64,000 bases of DNA. Origin: Micromonospora sp. U21 (GTDB taxonomy: Bacteria; Actinomycetota; Actinomycetes; Mycobacteriales; Micromonosporaceae). Positions 17,231 through 25,941 of the stretch are shown in pieces (the first letter of the stretch is position 1; each line of letters opens with the position of its first letter). The position numbers and the translations under genes are program-made. The stretch spans positions 1 through 64,000 of the forward strand of contig NZ_JAGPYK010000033.1 in assembly GCF_018070045.1 (NCBI RefSeq), written 5' to 3'. Under the pieces are notes generated by a model. It was not told the DNA's origin and did not search any database. It saw only the letters and a program-made list of their open reading frames with translations.

Positions 17231-18136
17231 ATGGATCAACCAACCGACCCGCTGGCCGGGCTTGACGACGTCCCGTGGGAGTCGCTGCATCATGCGTATG
17301 GGCCGGCCGTCGACGTACCGGACCAGTTGCGAGCGTTGCGCTCGGTGGACGTGTCGGTCCGACGTCGTGCGTTGTCCGAGCTGTTCGGCAACGTCTACCA
17401 CCAGGGCGCGCGGTGGGGGGCGAGCTGCCATGTGGTGCCGTTCCTGGTAGCGCTCGCCGTCGACCCGGACACCCCGGACCGGGCAGCGGTGGTCGACCTT
17501 TTCCGTTCTGTGGTGCTCGGCGACCGGCGCGACGACGAGCTGCCGTTTGATCCGCGGCGGACCTTTGCCGCCGCCGAGGGGATCACCGACGAACAGGCAG
17601 CGCTGGTGGAGCGGCATCTGGAGGCCGAAGACCTGTTCGAGCACGAGGAGGCCGCAGGGCTGGCCGACAAGGTGGCGGTCCGTTGGGACGCCGACGCCTT
17701 CCATGCCGGAGCCCGGCACACCGACCGGTACGTCGGCTGGCTGACCGATCCGGACCAGCAGCTGGCCGGATACGCCGCCGAACTACTCGCCTGGTTCGCA
17801 TCCGACGAGGCCGCGCTGGCCGGGCTCATCGCGGTCCCGGGTGATGACGTCTGCGCCGCCACCCGCGCCAGCGCCAACTTGACGCTCGGCCACTGTCCGG
17901 TCGGTTCGGAGCGGATCGACGCACGCCTCAGCGAGCTATTGTCCGCGAATACTGCGGTCGTCCGGGTCACAGCGGCGGTGGCGTTGGCGTACCGGCGCGG
18001 CGACCAGCTACCCGACCTGGCCCTCGACGTCCTCGCCGACGCTCGCAGCTCGGACTTCGATGCCGACGTACCCGGCTGGGACCGGTCGGTGCGCGGGTTC
18101 GTGGCCCTCGGGTTGCACCGGCTCGGTCTCGGCTGA
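17231..18136 (+). CDS. HEAT-repeat-like cytoplasmic protein
   Basis: A 301-residue soluble protein with no signal or membrane segment. Alpha-helical repeats are evident: LRALRSVDVSVRRRALSELF, PDQQLAGYAAELLAWFASDE, and VVRVTAAVALAYRRGDQLPD resemble HEAT/PBS-lyase-like units. Such proteins are common in actinomycetes as scaffold or polymorphic-toxin immunity proteins. I cannot assign a function. No strong ribosome site precedes the ATG. It stands alone between a terminator and a transposase relic. A smaller unrelated HEAT-like protein is at 52958-53344. Confidence 0.7.
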   Translation: MDQPTDPLAGLDDVPWESLHHAYGPAVDVPDQLRALRSVDVSVRRRALSELFGNVYHQGARWGASCHVVPFLVALAVDPDTPDRAAVVDLFRSVVLGDRRDDELPFDPRRTFAAAEGITDEQAALVERHLEAEDLFEHEEAAGLADKVAVRWDADAFHAGARHTDRYVGWLTDPDQQLAGYAAELLAWFASDEAALAGLIAVPGDDVCAATRASANLTLGHCPVGSERIDARLSELLSANTAVVRVTAAVALAYRRGDQLPDLALDVLADARSSDFDADVPGWDRSVRGFVALGLHRLGLG

Positions 18137-18208
18137 CTTGCCGCTATGGCACACGGTTTAGGAAGGAGGTAGCGGCTGGTCACCACTAGCTAGGCCTGGC
18201 CTGGGCTT

Positions 18209-18395
18209 CTATGCGGCTCGCTCGTACTCGGTGATCAGCCCGCCGAGGACGGACCGGCGTTTGATCCGCTCGTGGGTCAGGTCAACGACGGGACGGTCGG
18301 ATCGCGGGGACTGCAACTGCAGGGCTCGGTGTGGCCGCCGCCCGTTGTAGTGACGGGCGTATTCACCAAGATGTCGTTCGCTGAAGATAAGCATG
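18209..18395 (-). pseudogene. Integrase-core transposase, C-terminal fragment
   Basis: About 60 residues on the minus strand (HYNGRRPHRALQLQSPRSDR, ERIKRRSVLGGLITEYERAA) match the end of rve-type transposases, which finish with GGLxxEYxxAA. The rest of the catalytic core is missing. A different member of this type is partly preserved at 61695-62075. Confidence 0.6.
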
Positions 18396-18968
18396 CGGTC
18401 GGTGACCTCGCTGCGACGAGCAGAGTCGGCTCGAACTGGTACGAGGTCACCATCGCATTGAGCTGCTGTACGAGGTCCGGCTGGAGGCAGCCGCCACGTA
18501 CGGTCGGACTGTCGAGGACGTGGGTGACGACGCCACGGACTCAGACGATGATCGACCAGGTTCCGTCCGGGTTGACGGTGGTCGAGCCACCGCCAATGGC
18601 CTGCCCCTGCCGTCACCAGGTACAGGCAGCAGCGCCGCCGGCGACGCCGAGCCTGCGTCCGGCGCTGATTCCGTGCGCGGTGACCGGACACCGGTCCAGC
18701 GCGGTGGTCGAGGCGGACGACCACGCCTTGGGCGGCCCGCGCGGCTGGGTCATCGTCAGTGCCAGAACGCGCAGGAGCAGGCACCCAACTCGGCAGCGGT
18801 CCCTCGACTTCTGCGCGGGACCGTTGCCGAGTGTGATCCCGACCCTTCATCTGCGCGGGACCTTCGTATCGGTTGCAACCAACAGGTCTGACACGCCAGG
18901 CGTTTTTCGTCAAAGCGCCGTATCGGTTACGTCAAATCTGACCGTCAACTGGCGCGTTGCCCGTGCGC
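18396..18968. other. Scrambled intergenic region
   Basis: No frame here has a recognisable protein. It is bounded on the left by the integrase-core fragment and on the right by the MFS gene end. It probably contains eroded mobile-element DNA, but I cannot identify it. Confidence 0.4.
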
Positions 18969-20381
18969 TCAGTGCGCGTTGGCCTTTACCACGGGCGGGG
19001 ACTTCAGGGCCGGGACGATGAGCAGCGCCAGAACAGCCGAAGCCGCAGCCGTCACCGCGGCGAAGGTGAAGCCATGAGTGAACCCGGTGCCGCTGCTGCC
19101 GGCGATACTCGCCGCGGCGATGCTGGATACCAGCGAGACTCCAAGGGCGGCGCCGAACTCGTGGAAGGTGCTGAGGAGTCCAGAGGCGACCCCGGCCTCG
19201 TCGTGGGCGACATGTGCCAGGGCAGTAGCGGAGGAGGCGACGAAGGCGACGCCAATGCCCGCGGCGCCGATGCTGATCCCCGTCACCACCGCGGCAGAGT
19301 CGTCCCAGATTGCGGCGACCGCGGTGCCGAGCGCCGCGACCGCAAGGCCTATCCCTGCTACCGCCCGGGCGCCGAGGCGGCCGACGACGTGGCCAGCGAC
19401 CTGGGCTCCGACTATCGTTGCCACGGCGACGGGCAGGAACAGCAGCCCGGTGCGCAGCGGCCCGTAACCCATGTGGTGCTGAAGGAAGAACGACCCGAGG
19501 AAGAACACTGCGATCATCAACGCCGTCGCTACCAGGATGAGGAAGGTGCCTGCGGCCACCGGCCGGCGGGTCAGGATGCGCAGGTTCATCAGTGGCGATC
19601 GCACGGTGCGTTGCAGGATCGCGAACACGGCGTACAAGGCGACGGCGCCGGCCAGAGTCCCGAGGGTCGAGGCAGTTGACCAGCCCCGGTCCCCCGCGTT
19701 GATCAGCGCGTAGATCGCCGTGCCGGTGGCGGCCGTGACAAGAATGGCGCCCGGAACATCGAGACGTGCACGGCTCCCCTGCGGCAGGTCCTTCGGCAGC
19801 ATCCGGGTTAGTGCCACCAGCACGATTAGGCCGATGGGCACGTTGATGTAGAACACCCACTGCCAGCCAGGGCCAGCGGTCAGGACACCACCGAGCAGGA
19901 CACCGATTGCTGAGCCTCCACCGCCGAGCGCGGACCAGATGCCGAGTGCCTTGTTGCGCTCCTGGCCGTGGAACGTTCTCGCCACCACCGACAGCGCTGC
20001 GGGCGACAGCATCGCGGCGCCGACGCCTTGCGCGATCCGCCCACCGATCAGCATCGCGGGACCAGCGGCCAGGCCGGTGACCAGGGACGCAATAGTGAAC
20101 AGAAGCAAGCCGAGCAGCACCACGCGGCGGGAGCCGAACAGATCCGCCGCCCGCCCGCCGAGCAGCATCAGGCCGCCGAACATCAGGGTGTAGGCACTGA
20201 CCACCCAGGTCAGTGTGTCGCGCTCCAGGGCGAGGTCCGCGCCGATGTGCGGCAGCGCGATCGCCACCACGGTGACATCCAGGATGAGCATGAACTGCGC
20301 GATGCCCAGCATTGCCAGCATCCGCCAGCGGGTTGGATTGGCGGCGGTGGTTTCCGGTTGGTCGACGGCCTGTGCGGACAC
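18969..20381 (-). CDS. DHA2-family MFS multidrug exporter (EmrB/QacA type)
   Basis: A 470-residue membrane protein with about 14 predicted helices. It starts with MLAMLGIAQFMLILDVTVVA, motif D1 of the 14-TMS drug/proton antiporters (LDVTVVAIALPHI), and has motif A (GRAADLFGSRRVVLLG) and motif C (GVLLGGVLTAGPGW). It would export a toxic small molecule with the proton gradient; the substrate is unknown. I chose the GTG at 20381, which follows GGAGGGGG; longer frames have no ribosome site. It diverges from the tetR gene over an 84-bp region with two matching operators, the usual layout for a repressor-controlled efflux pump. Confidence 0.88.
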   Translation of the reverse strand: MSAQAVDQPETTAANPTRWRMLAMLGIAQFMLILDVTVVAIALPHIGADLALERDTLTWVVSAYTLMFGGLMLLGGRAADLFGSRRVVLLGLLLFTIASLVTGLAAGPAMLIGGRIAQGVGAAMLSPAALSVVARTFHGQERNKALGIWSALGGGGSAIGVLLGGVLTAGPGWQWVFYINVPIGLIVLVALTRMLPKDLPQGSRARLDVPGAILVTAATGTAIYALINAGDRGWSTASTLGTLAGAVALYAVFAILQRTVRSPLMNLRILTRRPVAAGTFLILVATALMIAVFFLGSFFLQHHMGYGPLRTGLLFLPVAVATIVGAQVAGHVVGRLGARAVAGIGLAVAALGTAVAAIWDDSAAVVTGISIGAAGIGVAFVASSATALAHVAHDEAGVASGLLSTFHEFGAALGVSLVSSIAAASIAGSSGTGFTHGFTFAAVTAAASAVLALLIVPALKSPPVVKANAH

Positions 20382-20396
20382 GGCGCCCCCTCCATC

Positions 20397-20452
20397 TCGA
20401 ACAGGACTGTTTGACTTCCGTCGGGTACAGTAACTCGTACAGCACTGTTCGA
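20397..20452. promoter_or_regulatory. Two TetR-type operators between MFS and tetR genes
   Basis: Two 18-bp near-perfect palindromes of the form TCGAACAG-N2-CTGTTCGA lie at 20397-20414 and 20435-20452, each with one mismatch between its arms. Their centres are 38 bp apart. They fill most of the intergenic space, so a bound TetR dimer would block both divergent promoters. Confidence 0.7.
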
Positions 20453-20465
20453 CAAGGGAGTTCGT

Positions 20466-21071
20466 GTGACGGGAGCGAAGCAGGCGAAGGGTCCGGCCAG
20501 GCGAGCCGATGCGCAGCGCAGTATCGCGGCGATTCTCGAGGCCGCGGTGAGCGCTTTGAGCCGCAACCCGGAGGCCAGCGTCAGCGAGATCGCAAAGGCG
20601 GCCGGCGTCGGCCGAGTCACGCTCTACGGCCACTTCCCGAACCGGGTCGACCTGGTGGAGGCGGCGCTCGCCAGCGCCATCGAGAAGGGCCACGCGGCGC
20701 TCGATTCAGTTGACCTGACCGGCGATCCACGGCAGGCGCTCGCCCGGCTGATTGACTCCAGCTGGCTGTTGGTCAACCGGTCCCGCTCCCTGTTGCTCGC
20801 GGCTCAGGGAGTTCTTCCACCAGGACGGATCCGTATCCTTCATGCCGGCCCTGTAGAGCGCGTCGAAGGCCTTGTGGAGCGTGGCCGGGACGAGGGTGTG
20901 TTCAGGAGCGATCTCTCCACTCCCTGGTTGGTCGGAGTTTTGCATAGCGTGATGCACAACGCCGCCGACGAGATCAACGCCGGCCGTCTGGACTCCGAGA
21001 AGGCGGGCGCGTTCATCACCGCGACCGTGCTGGCGGCCTTCACCCCGCCGGGAAGTCGTGTTCCCGGTTGA
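20466..21071 (+). CDS. TetR/AcrR-family repressor of the adjacent exporter
   Basis: A 201-residue regulator with an N-terminal HTH (about 17-62; VSEIAKAAGVGRVTLYGHF, which is the recognition helix) and a helical ligand-binding C-terminal domain with TWLVGVLHSVMHNAADE-like content. GTG start at 20466 after AAGGGAG. It is divergent from the DHA2 exporter, and the two palindromes in the gap are its likely autoregulatory sites. The inducer is unknown. TetR family membership is clear; control of the exporter is inferred from the layout. Confidence 0.87.
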   Translation: MTGAKQAKGPARRADAQRSIAAILEAAVSALSRNPEASVSEIAKAAGVGRVTLYGHFPNRVDLVEAALASAIEKGHAALDSVDLTGDPRQALARLIDSSWLLVNRSRSLLLAAQGVLPPGRIRILHAGPVERVEGLVERGRDEGVFRSDLSTPWLVGVLHSVMHNAADEINAGRLDSEKAGAFITATVLAAFTPPGSRVPG

Positions 21072-21377
21072 GTCGGCAGCTCGGCTAGCGGTGTGGTCGC
21101 GCCGGCTTCAGGTCGATGGATCCCGGTCGGTGTGCCGCTTCGCGCTTGCAGCCCCTGACACCGCCGGGCGTCCACGGAAACCAACCGCCACATCTATCGA
21201 CTCTGATGCTTTGCGCGCCCTCCGGCGCGTCGAGCTAAGGGCGCGGACCGGCGATCGTGACGGCGATCGTCGCCGACGGTGCGACCGGGTCCGCCGAGAC
21301 CGGCGGACCCGGTCAACGGTCTGCGAGGGCGCGGCGGATTGGACGCGTACGTTGGTGCGGTGGCTACCATCGCGAGA
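21072..21377. other. Intergenic region without recognised content
   Basis: About 300 bp between tetR and the DUF2809 gene. Open frames are short and lack ribosome sites. I see no repeat or promoter that I would defend. Confidence 0.4.
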
Positions 21378-21830
21378 GTGCCGATCACGGCCCGTACGGT
21401 GCGGCTGCTCATGCCGGTGGCCGCGCTGCTGTTCCTGGGCCTCGCACTGCTGATCCGCGTCGTCGACGACGGGGCACTGCGGCAGTATTCCGGCACCGCG
21501 CTGTACGCGTCGATGGTCTGGGCCGCGGTGCTGTTCCTGCGGCCGCGGACGGCGCCGGTGCCGGCCGGGATGGTCGCCACCGTCTTTAGCTCGGTGGTGG
21601 AGTGCGCGCAGCTGACCGGGGTGCCGGCCGAACTGTCGGCGCAGAGCCTCGCGGCGAGACTGGCGCTCGGTGTGCAGTTCGACCCCGTCGACCTGGCCTG
21701 GTATCCGGCCGGCGTGGCTCCCCTGGTGGTGCTGCACCACCTGCTGCGCGCCCGAACCCGCCCCGCGTCGCGACTGCCGCGCAACGTCGTACCGCCACCG
21801 GCGGCCCTCCCGGTTGACACCCGCCCGTAG
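21378..21830 (+). CDS. DUF2809-family small membrane protein
   Basis: A protein of about 150 residues with four hydrophobic segments (LLMPVAALLFLGLALLIRV, ALYASMVWAAVLFLRP, GMVATVFSSVVECAQLTGVP, DLAWYPAGVAPLVVLHHLL). The FSSVVECAQLTGVPAEL region and the following LGVQFDPVDLAWYPAGV fit the DUF2809 family, whose function is unknown. I prefer the GTG at 21378, just before the first helix, over an upstream ATG at 21279 that adds 33 charged and glycine-rich residues. It has no clear operon partner. Confidence 0.65.
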   Translation: MPITARTVRLLMPVAALLFLGLALLIRVVDDGALRQYSGTALYASMVWAAVLFLRPRTAPVPAGMVATVFSSVVECAQLTGVPAELSAQSLAARLALGVQFDPVDLAWYPAGVAPLVVLHHLLRARTRPASRLPRNVVPPPAALPVDTRP

Positions 21831-22244
21831 CTGCCATCGGAGCTGCCCCGGCACCTCGCGGCCCACTTGTCGCAGGAATGGCGCGTACGCGCTCCATCGC
21901 CCGCAGCGCAAGGCGCCTGCAGTTCTCGAACGAGACATCGGACTCGTCCGCATCCTCCGTACCGGTCTCGGGCAGCGGCGGCTCGCGTCCGCCAGCCATC
22001 CATGCCTCGCGGTGCGGTGCCGGCAGGGCGGGCCCGACGGTGTCCGGCCAGCCCCACGAGTGACTACTGCGCGATCAGCCTGCGTCCGGTGTCGACGTCA
22101 ACGCAGGTGGAACGCCCGTACCCGGTCGAGCTCGGCCTGGGTGACCGGCAGGACCGTCCCGTGCCGCGGGCGGGAGGGCAGTGCCCGCGGCGGCCCACGG
22201 AAGGCACTGAGTCAGCGGCGGGGAGCCTTGATCACCAACCAATG
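21831..22244. other. Region between the DUF2809 gene and the P450 promoter
   Basis: About 410 bp with no recognisable gene. A short minus-strand stretch near 22090-22190 (TVLPVTQAELDRVRAFHLR) reads like a protein C-terminus but is too short to identify. Confidence 0.4.
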
Positions 22245-22332
22245 TGAGCGCTAACTCTAAGGTCGGCAGTGCCGTCGGGAAAGCAAAACTCTCGATTGAC
22301 ACGTGCGGGAAACATCCCTATGTTAGCGCTCA
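22245..22332 (+). promoter_or_regulatory. Promoter flanked by paired LacI-type operators
   Basis: A consensus promoter is visible: TTGACA (22296-22301), 17-bp spacer, TATGTT (22319-22324). The element GTTAGCGCTCA (22322-22332) overlaps the -10 and start point. Its exact reverse complement TGAGCGCTAAC sits at 22245-22255, 77 bp upstream. Both are centred on AGCGCT, as in LacI/GalR operators, and their spacing (about seven helical turns) would allow repression by looping. The next gene is the P450 at 22467. Confidence 0.65.
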
Positions 22333-22466
22333 ACCGGCCTGGCTGGTCGGCCGTCAGCCGTCCGCTCCGAAGCCAGACGCACGACGTGGTGACCAGGCGT
22401 GCGCCATCCGACGGGATGCGCAAGGCGACCGGAGCACACAGTGCACTTCCCGCTCATGGAGGCGAC

Positions 22467-23657
22467 GTGGCCACCGAGTTCGGCGTCTCGGAGTTGTGGG
22501 ATCCGGTGGTGCGCCGTGACCCGCACAGGTTCTACGACCGGGTGCGAGCCACTGGCAGGCCGGTTCTTCAGATCGATCCCGCAGGCAACCGGTTCTGGAT
22601 GATCGCCGGACATGCCGATGTGCTGGAAGGGCTGCGTCACCCGGCGATCGGACACGAGGTTCACCGGCGTTGCCCCGGCGGTAGGCAACCCGCCCGGCAC
22701 GAACTGTCGGAGGTAGCGAGGATCGAGGCCCGCCAGCTCATCAGCCTTGATCCGCCCGACCACACCCGCCTGCGAGGGCTGGTCAGCGGCGGCTTCACGG
22801 CACGGGCAGTGGCCCGGTTGGAGCCGTGGATCAGCCAACTCGCCGACCGGCTGGTCGCGCGGGCGCGCCAGCAGGGACGGATCGACGGGATCGCCGACCT
22901 TGCCGACCCGGTGCCGGTCAACGTCATCGCCGAGTTGGTCGGCATTCCGGAACCGGACCGGCCACAGTTCCGCGCCTGGTCAGCGGCGATCGTGTCGGCC
23001 AGCATCGACAGCTCGGCTGCCACGCTGGCATTCGCGGCATACCTCGACGAGCTGGCGGCCCGGCGGCGGGCCGTCCCCGCCGATGACCTGATATCGCAAC
23101 TGGTGGCCCACGAGGAACAGGGCGACCGACTCGACCGGGACGAACTGGTGGCGCTGGTGCAGCTGCTGCTCATCGCCGGCCAGGAGACAACCGTCGACCT
23201 GATCAGCAACGGCATTCGACTCCTGCTCACCCATCCCGACCAATGGCAGGCGCTGCGGGACGATCCGCTGCTGGCGGCAGCGGTGGTCGAGGAGACACTC
23301 CGGTTCCGGGGCCCGGTCGAGATCGTGCCACCGCGATTTGCCCTCGAGGACGTCGAGATAGCTGGTGGGCGGATCCCTGCGTTCGACCGCGTGGGAATGT
23401 CGTTGTGGGGAGCCAACCGTGACCCCACAGTGTTCGACCGGCCGCACGTGTTCGACATCCACCGCACCGACGTTCGCAAGCACATCGCCTTCGGGCACGG
23501 GATCCACTTCTGCCTCGGCGCCCACCTGGCCCGGCTGGAGAGCCGGATCATGTTCGAACGAATCGCGCAACAGCTTCCTAACCTGCGTCTCGCGGTCGAT
23601 CCCGCTGTTCTTGACGGCTTTCGTCTACATCACGACGGACTGCCGCTGGAGGTTTGA
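22467..23657 (+). CDS. Cytochrome P450
   Basis: A 396-residue soluble bacterial P450 (CYP105/107-like size). The I-helix oxygen-activation motif is LLLIAGQETTVDL, the K-helix ExxR is EETLRF, and the heme loop FGHGIHFCLGAHLA places the thiolate at C349. It would use ferredoxin and ferredoxin reductase, which are not encoded nearby. I chose the GTG at 22467 because GGAGG lies just upstream and the protein then has normal length; the frame extends to 22269 but that would run through the promoter. The substrate is unknown. The promoter with LacI-type operators suggests control by a sugar-like or other small-molecule signal. Confidence 0.88.
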   Translation: MATEFGVSELWDPVVRRDPHRFYDRVRATGRPVLQIDPAGNRFWMIAGHADVLEGLRHPAIGHEVHRRCPGGRQPARHELSEVARIEARQLISLDPPDHTRLRGLVSGGFTARAVARLEPWISQLADRLVARARQQGRIDGIADLADPVPVNVIAELVGIPEPDRPQFRAWSAAIVSASIDSSAATLAFAAYLDELAARRRAVPADDLISQLVAHEEQGDRLDRDELVALVQLLLIAGQETTVDLISNGIRLLLTHPDQWQALRDDPLLAAAVVEETLRFRGPVEIVPPRFALEDVEIAGGRIPAFDRVGMSLWGANRDPTVFDRPHVFDIHRTDVRKHIAFGHGIHFCLGAHLARLESRIMFERIAQQLPNLRLAVDPAVLDGFRLHHDGLPLEV

Positions 23658-23660
23658 AGC

Positions 23661-24072
23661 GTGATGCTCGGTCAGGCCGTCCCGCGCACACCAGCGAATA
23701 CCACCGCACAACGGGAGCTGCTGACCACGTTCATCGCGGCCGCCCGCTCGGGCGACATGACCGCGCTGGAGCGGCTCTTCGCGGCGAACGTGACCAGCCT
23801 GTTCGACGGAAACGGCGCGTCGGGCGTCGCCCGCCGGCCGCTGGCCGCTGGCGGGAGTGATGCGCATGGCGAAGTTCCTGAACGCGATCACCTGGTGCTG
23901 GGACGGCCTCGACGTGGGGTGGGCGAACACGAACGGCCAGACCTCCGCCGTGCTGCGGCGCGACGGCACCTTGGCCGCCGTGCTCATGGTCAGCGCCTCG
24001 ACCGAGGGCGTGGATCCCGTGCTGTGGATAATGAACCCCGAGAAGACCGCGGCGGTGTCCGGAGTGGCCTGA
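23661..24072 (+). pseudogene. SnoaL-like C-terminal part of an ECF41-type sigma factor, frameshifted
   Basis: Two overlapping frames together make the SnoaL-like tail typical of SigJ/ECF41 sigma factors: LTTFIAAARSGDMTALERLF and then NVTSLFDGNGASGVARRPL in one frame, then MRMAKFLNAITWCWDGLDVG and AAVLMVSASTEGVDPVLWIM in the next, shifted near 23850. The sigma-2 and sigma-4 DNA-binding parts are absent. A start just after the P450 stop may allow a short product, but the frameshift makes a functional protein unlikely. Confidence 0.6.
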
Positions 24073-24143
24073 TCCGCCGACGTCACAAACCAGCGCGCTA
24101 CCTGGTCATATAGCTGTCGGCCGCGAGAGAAACAGAGGACACC

Positions 24144-25508
24144 GTGCGAACGATTCTGGTGGCCGGCGGCGGCTACGCCGGCTTCTACACGGCCTGGAAG
24201 CTGGGAAAGAAGCTTCGGCGGGACGAGGCACGTGTCGTCGTGGTCGATCCGCGCCCGTACATGACGTATCAGCCGTTTCTCCCCGAGGTGCTGGCCGGAT
24301 CGGTCGAGGCGCGACACGCCGCGGTGTCGCTGCGCCGGCACCTACGCCGGGCCACGCTCATTTCGGGTACGGTCGTCGCGGTCGATCATGCACACCGGAC
24401 GGCTACTGTGCGGCCGGCCGAGGGTCCGGAATTCGCGCTCGGCTACGACATCATCGTCGTCACGGCCGGCGCGGTGACCCGCAAGCTGGCCATTCCCGGC
24501 GTGGCGGAGCAGGCGATCGGTATGAAGCACGTCGAGGAGGCGGTGGCGATCCGGGATCGGCTGCTGACCGCGTTCGACCGGGCCTCGACGCTCGAGCCGG
24601 GGCCGCTGCGCCGGCGGCTGCTCACCGTGACGTTCGTGGGCGGTGGTTTCTCCGGCGTCGAGGGCTTCGGTGAGCTGCTGTCCCTGGCGACATCGCTGAT
24701 GCGGGCGTACCCCGAGCTGAACCCTGCCGAGCTGCAGTTCCACCTGGTGGAGGCCCGGGACCGGATCCTTCCCGAGGTCTCCGACGGACCCGGGCAATGG
24801 GTAGTGCGGTCGCTGGAGAAGCGCGGCGCACGCATACACCTCAATGCCCAATTGATCTCCGCGCGCGACGGTCACGTGGTGCTGTCGACCGGAGAGGAGT
24901 TCGACTCCGATCTGATCGTGTGGACCGTCGGCAACGCCGCCAATCCGATGGTGCGCAGCCACACCGATCTGCCCATCGACGGGCGCGGGATGCTGATCGT
25001 ACGAGCCGACCTGCGGGTCGGCACCGAGAGCGAACCGGTGCCGGACGCCTGGGGTGCCGGCGACGACGCGGCGATTCCGGACCTTGCCGTGAGCCGGCCC
25101 GGCGCCGTGACGGTACCGAACGCCCAGCACGCCGTGCGGCAGGGAAAGCTTCTGGCGAGGAACATCGTGGCCACCCTCCGCGGGCGGAAGGCGAAGCAGT
25201 ACGTGCACCACAGCCTCGGCACCGTCGCCACGCTGGGCCTCGGTCGGGGCATCTTCCAGTACCGGGGCATCGTTATCAAGGGGCTGCCGGCCTGGCTGAT
25301 GCACCGGGGGTACCACGTCCTCGCCGTACCGAGCTGGGAACGGAAGACCCGGGTGCTGGCGGTCTGGCTGACCGCCGCGGTGTTCGGCCGCGACATCGTC
25401 TCGCTGGCCTCGGTGCAGGATCCCCGCCGCGCGTTCGTCACCGGCGACGACCCGGTGGAGCCACCCGCGCAGCCGCCTATCCGGTCCCAGCATGTTCAAT
25501 CGGCATGA
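24144..25508 (+). CDS. NAD(P)/FAD-dependent oxidoreductase (type II NADH dehydrogenase-like)
   Basis: A 454-residue flavoprotein starting directly with the FAD-binding fold (TILVAGGGYAGFYTAWKL). A second nucleotide fold (VTFVGGGFSGVEGFGELLSL) follows for NAD(P)H, and the ATG-type region VPDAWGAGDDAAIPD contacts FAD. A C-terminal hydrophobic and basic stretch (YRGIVIKGLPAWLMHRGYH) is typical of the membrane-anchoring part of NDH-2. It probably passes electrons from NAD(P)H to quinone or another acceptor. GTG start. The flanking ECF41-type SnoaL fragments are notable because ECF41 sigma genes are often linked to oxidoreductases. Confidence 0.83.
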   Translation: MRTILVAGGGYAGFYTAWKLGKKLRRDEARVVVVDPRPYMTYQPFLPEVLAGSVEARHAAVSLRRHLRRATLISGTVVAVDHAHRTATVRPAEGPEFALGYDIIVVTAGAVTRKLAIPGVAEQAIGMKHVEEAVAIRDRLLTAFDRASTLEPGPLRRRLLTVTFVGGGFSGVEGFGELLSLATSLMRAYPELNPAELQFHLVEARDRILPEVSDGPGQWVVRSLEKRGARIHLNAQLISARDGHVVLSTGEEFDSDLIVWTVGNAANPMVRSHTDLPIDGRGMLIVRADLRVGTESEPVPDAWGAGDDAAIPDLAVSRPGAVTVPNAQHAVRQGKLLARNIVATLRGRKAKQYVHHSLGTVATLGLGRGIFQYRGIVIKGLPAWLMHRGYHVLAVPSWERKTRVLAVWLTAAVFGRDIVSLASVQDPRRAFVTGDDPVEPPAQPPIRSQHVQSA

Positions 25509-25728
25509 CGATGTCGTGCGCAGGTTCGCCGAGGCCTGCCGGCTAGGAGACATCGCCGCGCTCCGGGCGGCCCTGGACGCTGACGCGATCGCGGTGTGCG
25601 ACGGCGGCGGGCTGCTGCCCGCCGCGATGAGTCCCATTCGCGGCGCGGAAGACGTTGCCCAGATGGCCGCGGTCCTGCTGGCCGGGCAACCGGACGCCGA
25701 ACTGACCATCGAGGCGACGTCGCGATGA
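25492..25728 (+). pseudogene. Second SnoaL-like sigma-factor tail fragment
   Basis: The frame begins with an ATG overlapping the oxidoreductase 3' end and reads HDDVVRRFAEACRLGDIAAL, then AVCDGGGLLPAAMSPIRGAE and LAGQPDAELTIEA. This is the SnoaL-like region of ECF41 sigma factors and related NTF2-fold proteins. After TIEA the homology stops and the sequence becomes the inverted end of a GH13 gene. It is a truncated relic, or possibly a short NTF2-like protein of 78 residues. Confidence 0.5.
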
Positions 25729-25941
25729 TCGGCGACGTCGTACCCGCCGTCGGCCATCGGTGACGGGTAGAGCCGGGTCAGCCAGACGGCGTCCACGCCG
25801 AGGGAGACCAGGTGGGCAGGTGGGCGGTCACTCCGGGCAAGTCACCGGTCCCGTCCCCGTCCGAGTCGGCGAAGCTGCGGACGTACACCTGCTGGCAGAC
25901 CCGCCGCGCCACCACGGCTCCCCCGGCGCGGACCGCGTCAC
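25720..25941 (-). pseudogene. GH13 alpha-glucosidase, N-terminal fragment
   Basis: The minus-strand translation starts at a GTG that overlaps the preceding gene's TGA (GTGA). It reads EPWWRG, then CQQVYVRSFADSDGDGTGDL, then after frame changes DAVWLTRLYPSPMADGGYDV. These are the first beta/alpha units of GH13 oligo-1,6-glucosidase/alpha-glucosidases. The gene is cut after about 75 residues where it meets the SnoaL fragment. It was the last gene of the sugar operon and would have cleaved imported oligosaccharides. Confidence 0.7.

Noticed and set aside
17231..18136. Toxin-immunity pair with a nearby toxin
   Set aside because: HEAT-like proteins can be immunity proteins, but no toxin-like gene is adjacent, so I do not claim it.
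22269..22466. Longer N-terminus for the P450
   Set aside because: The extension would be translated from within and upstream of a near-consensus promoter and carries no P450 homology.
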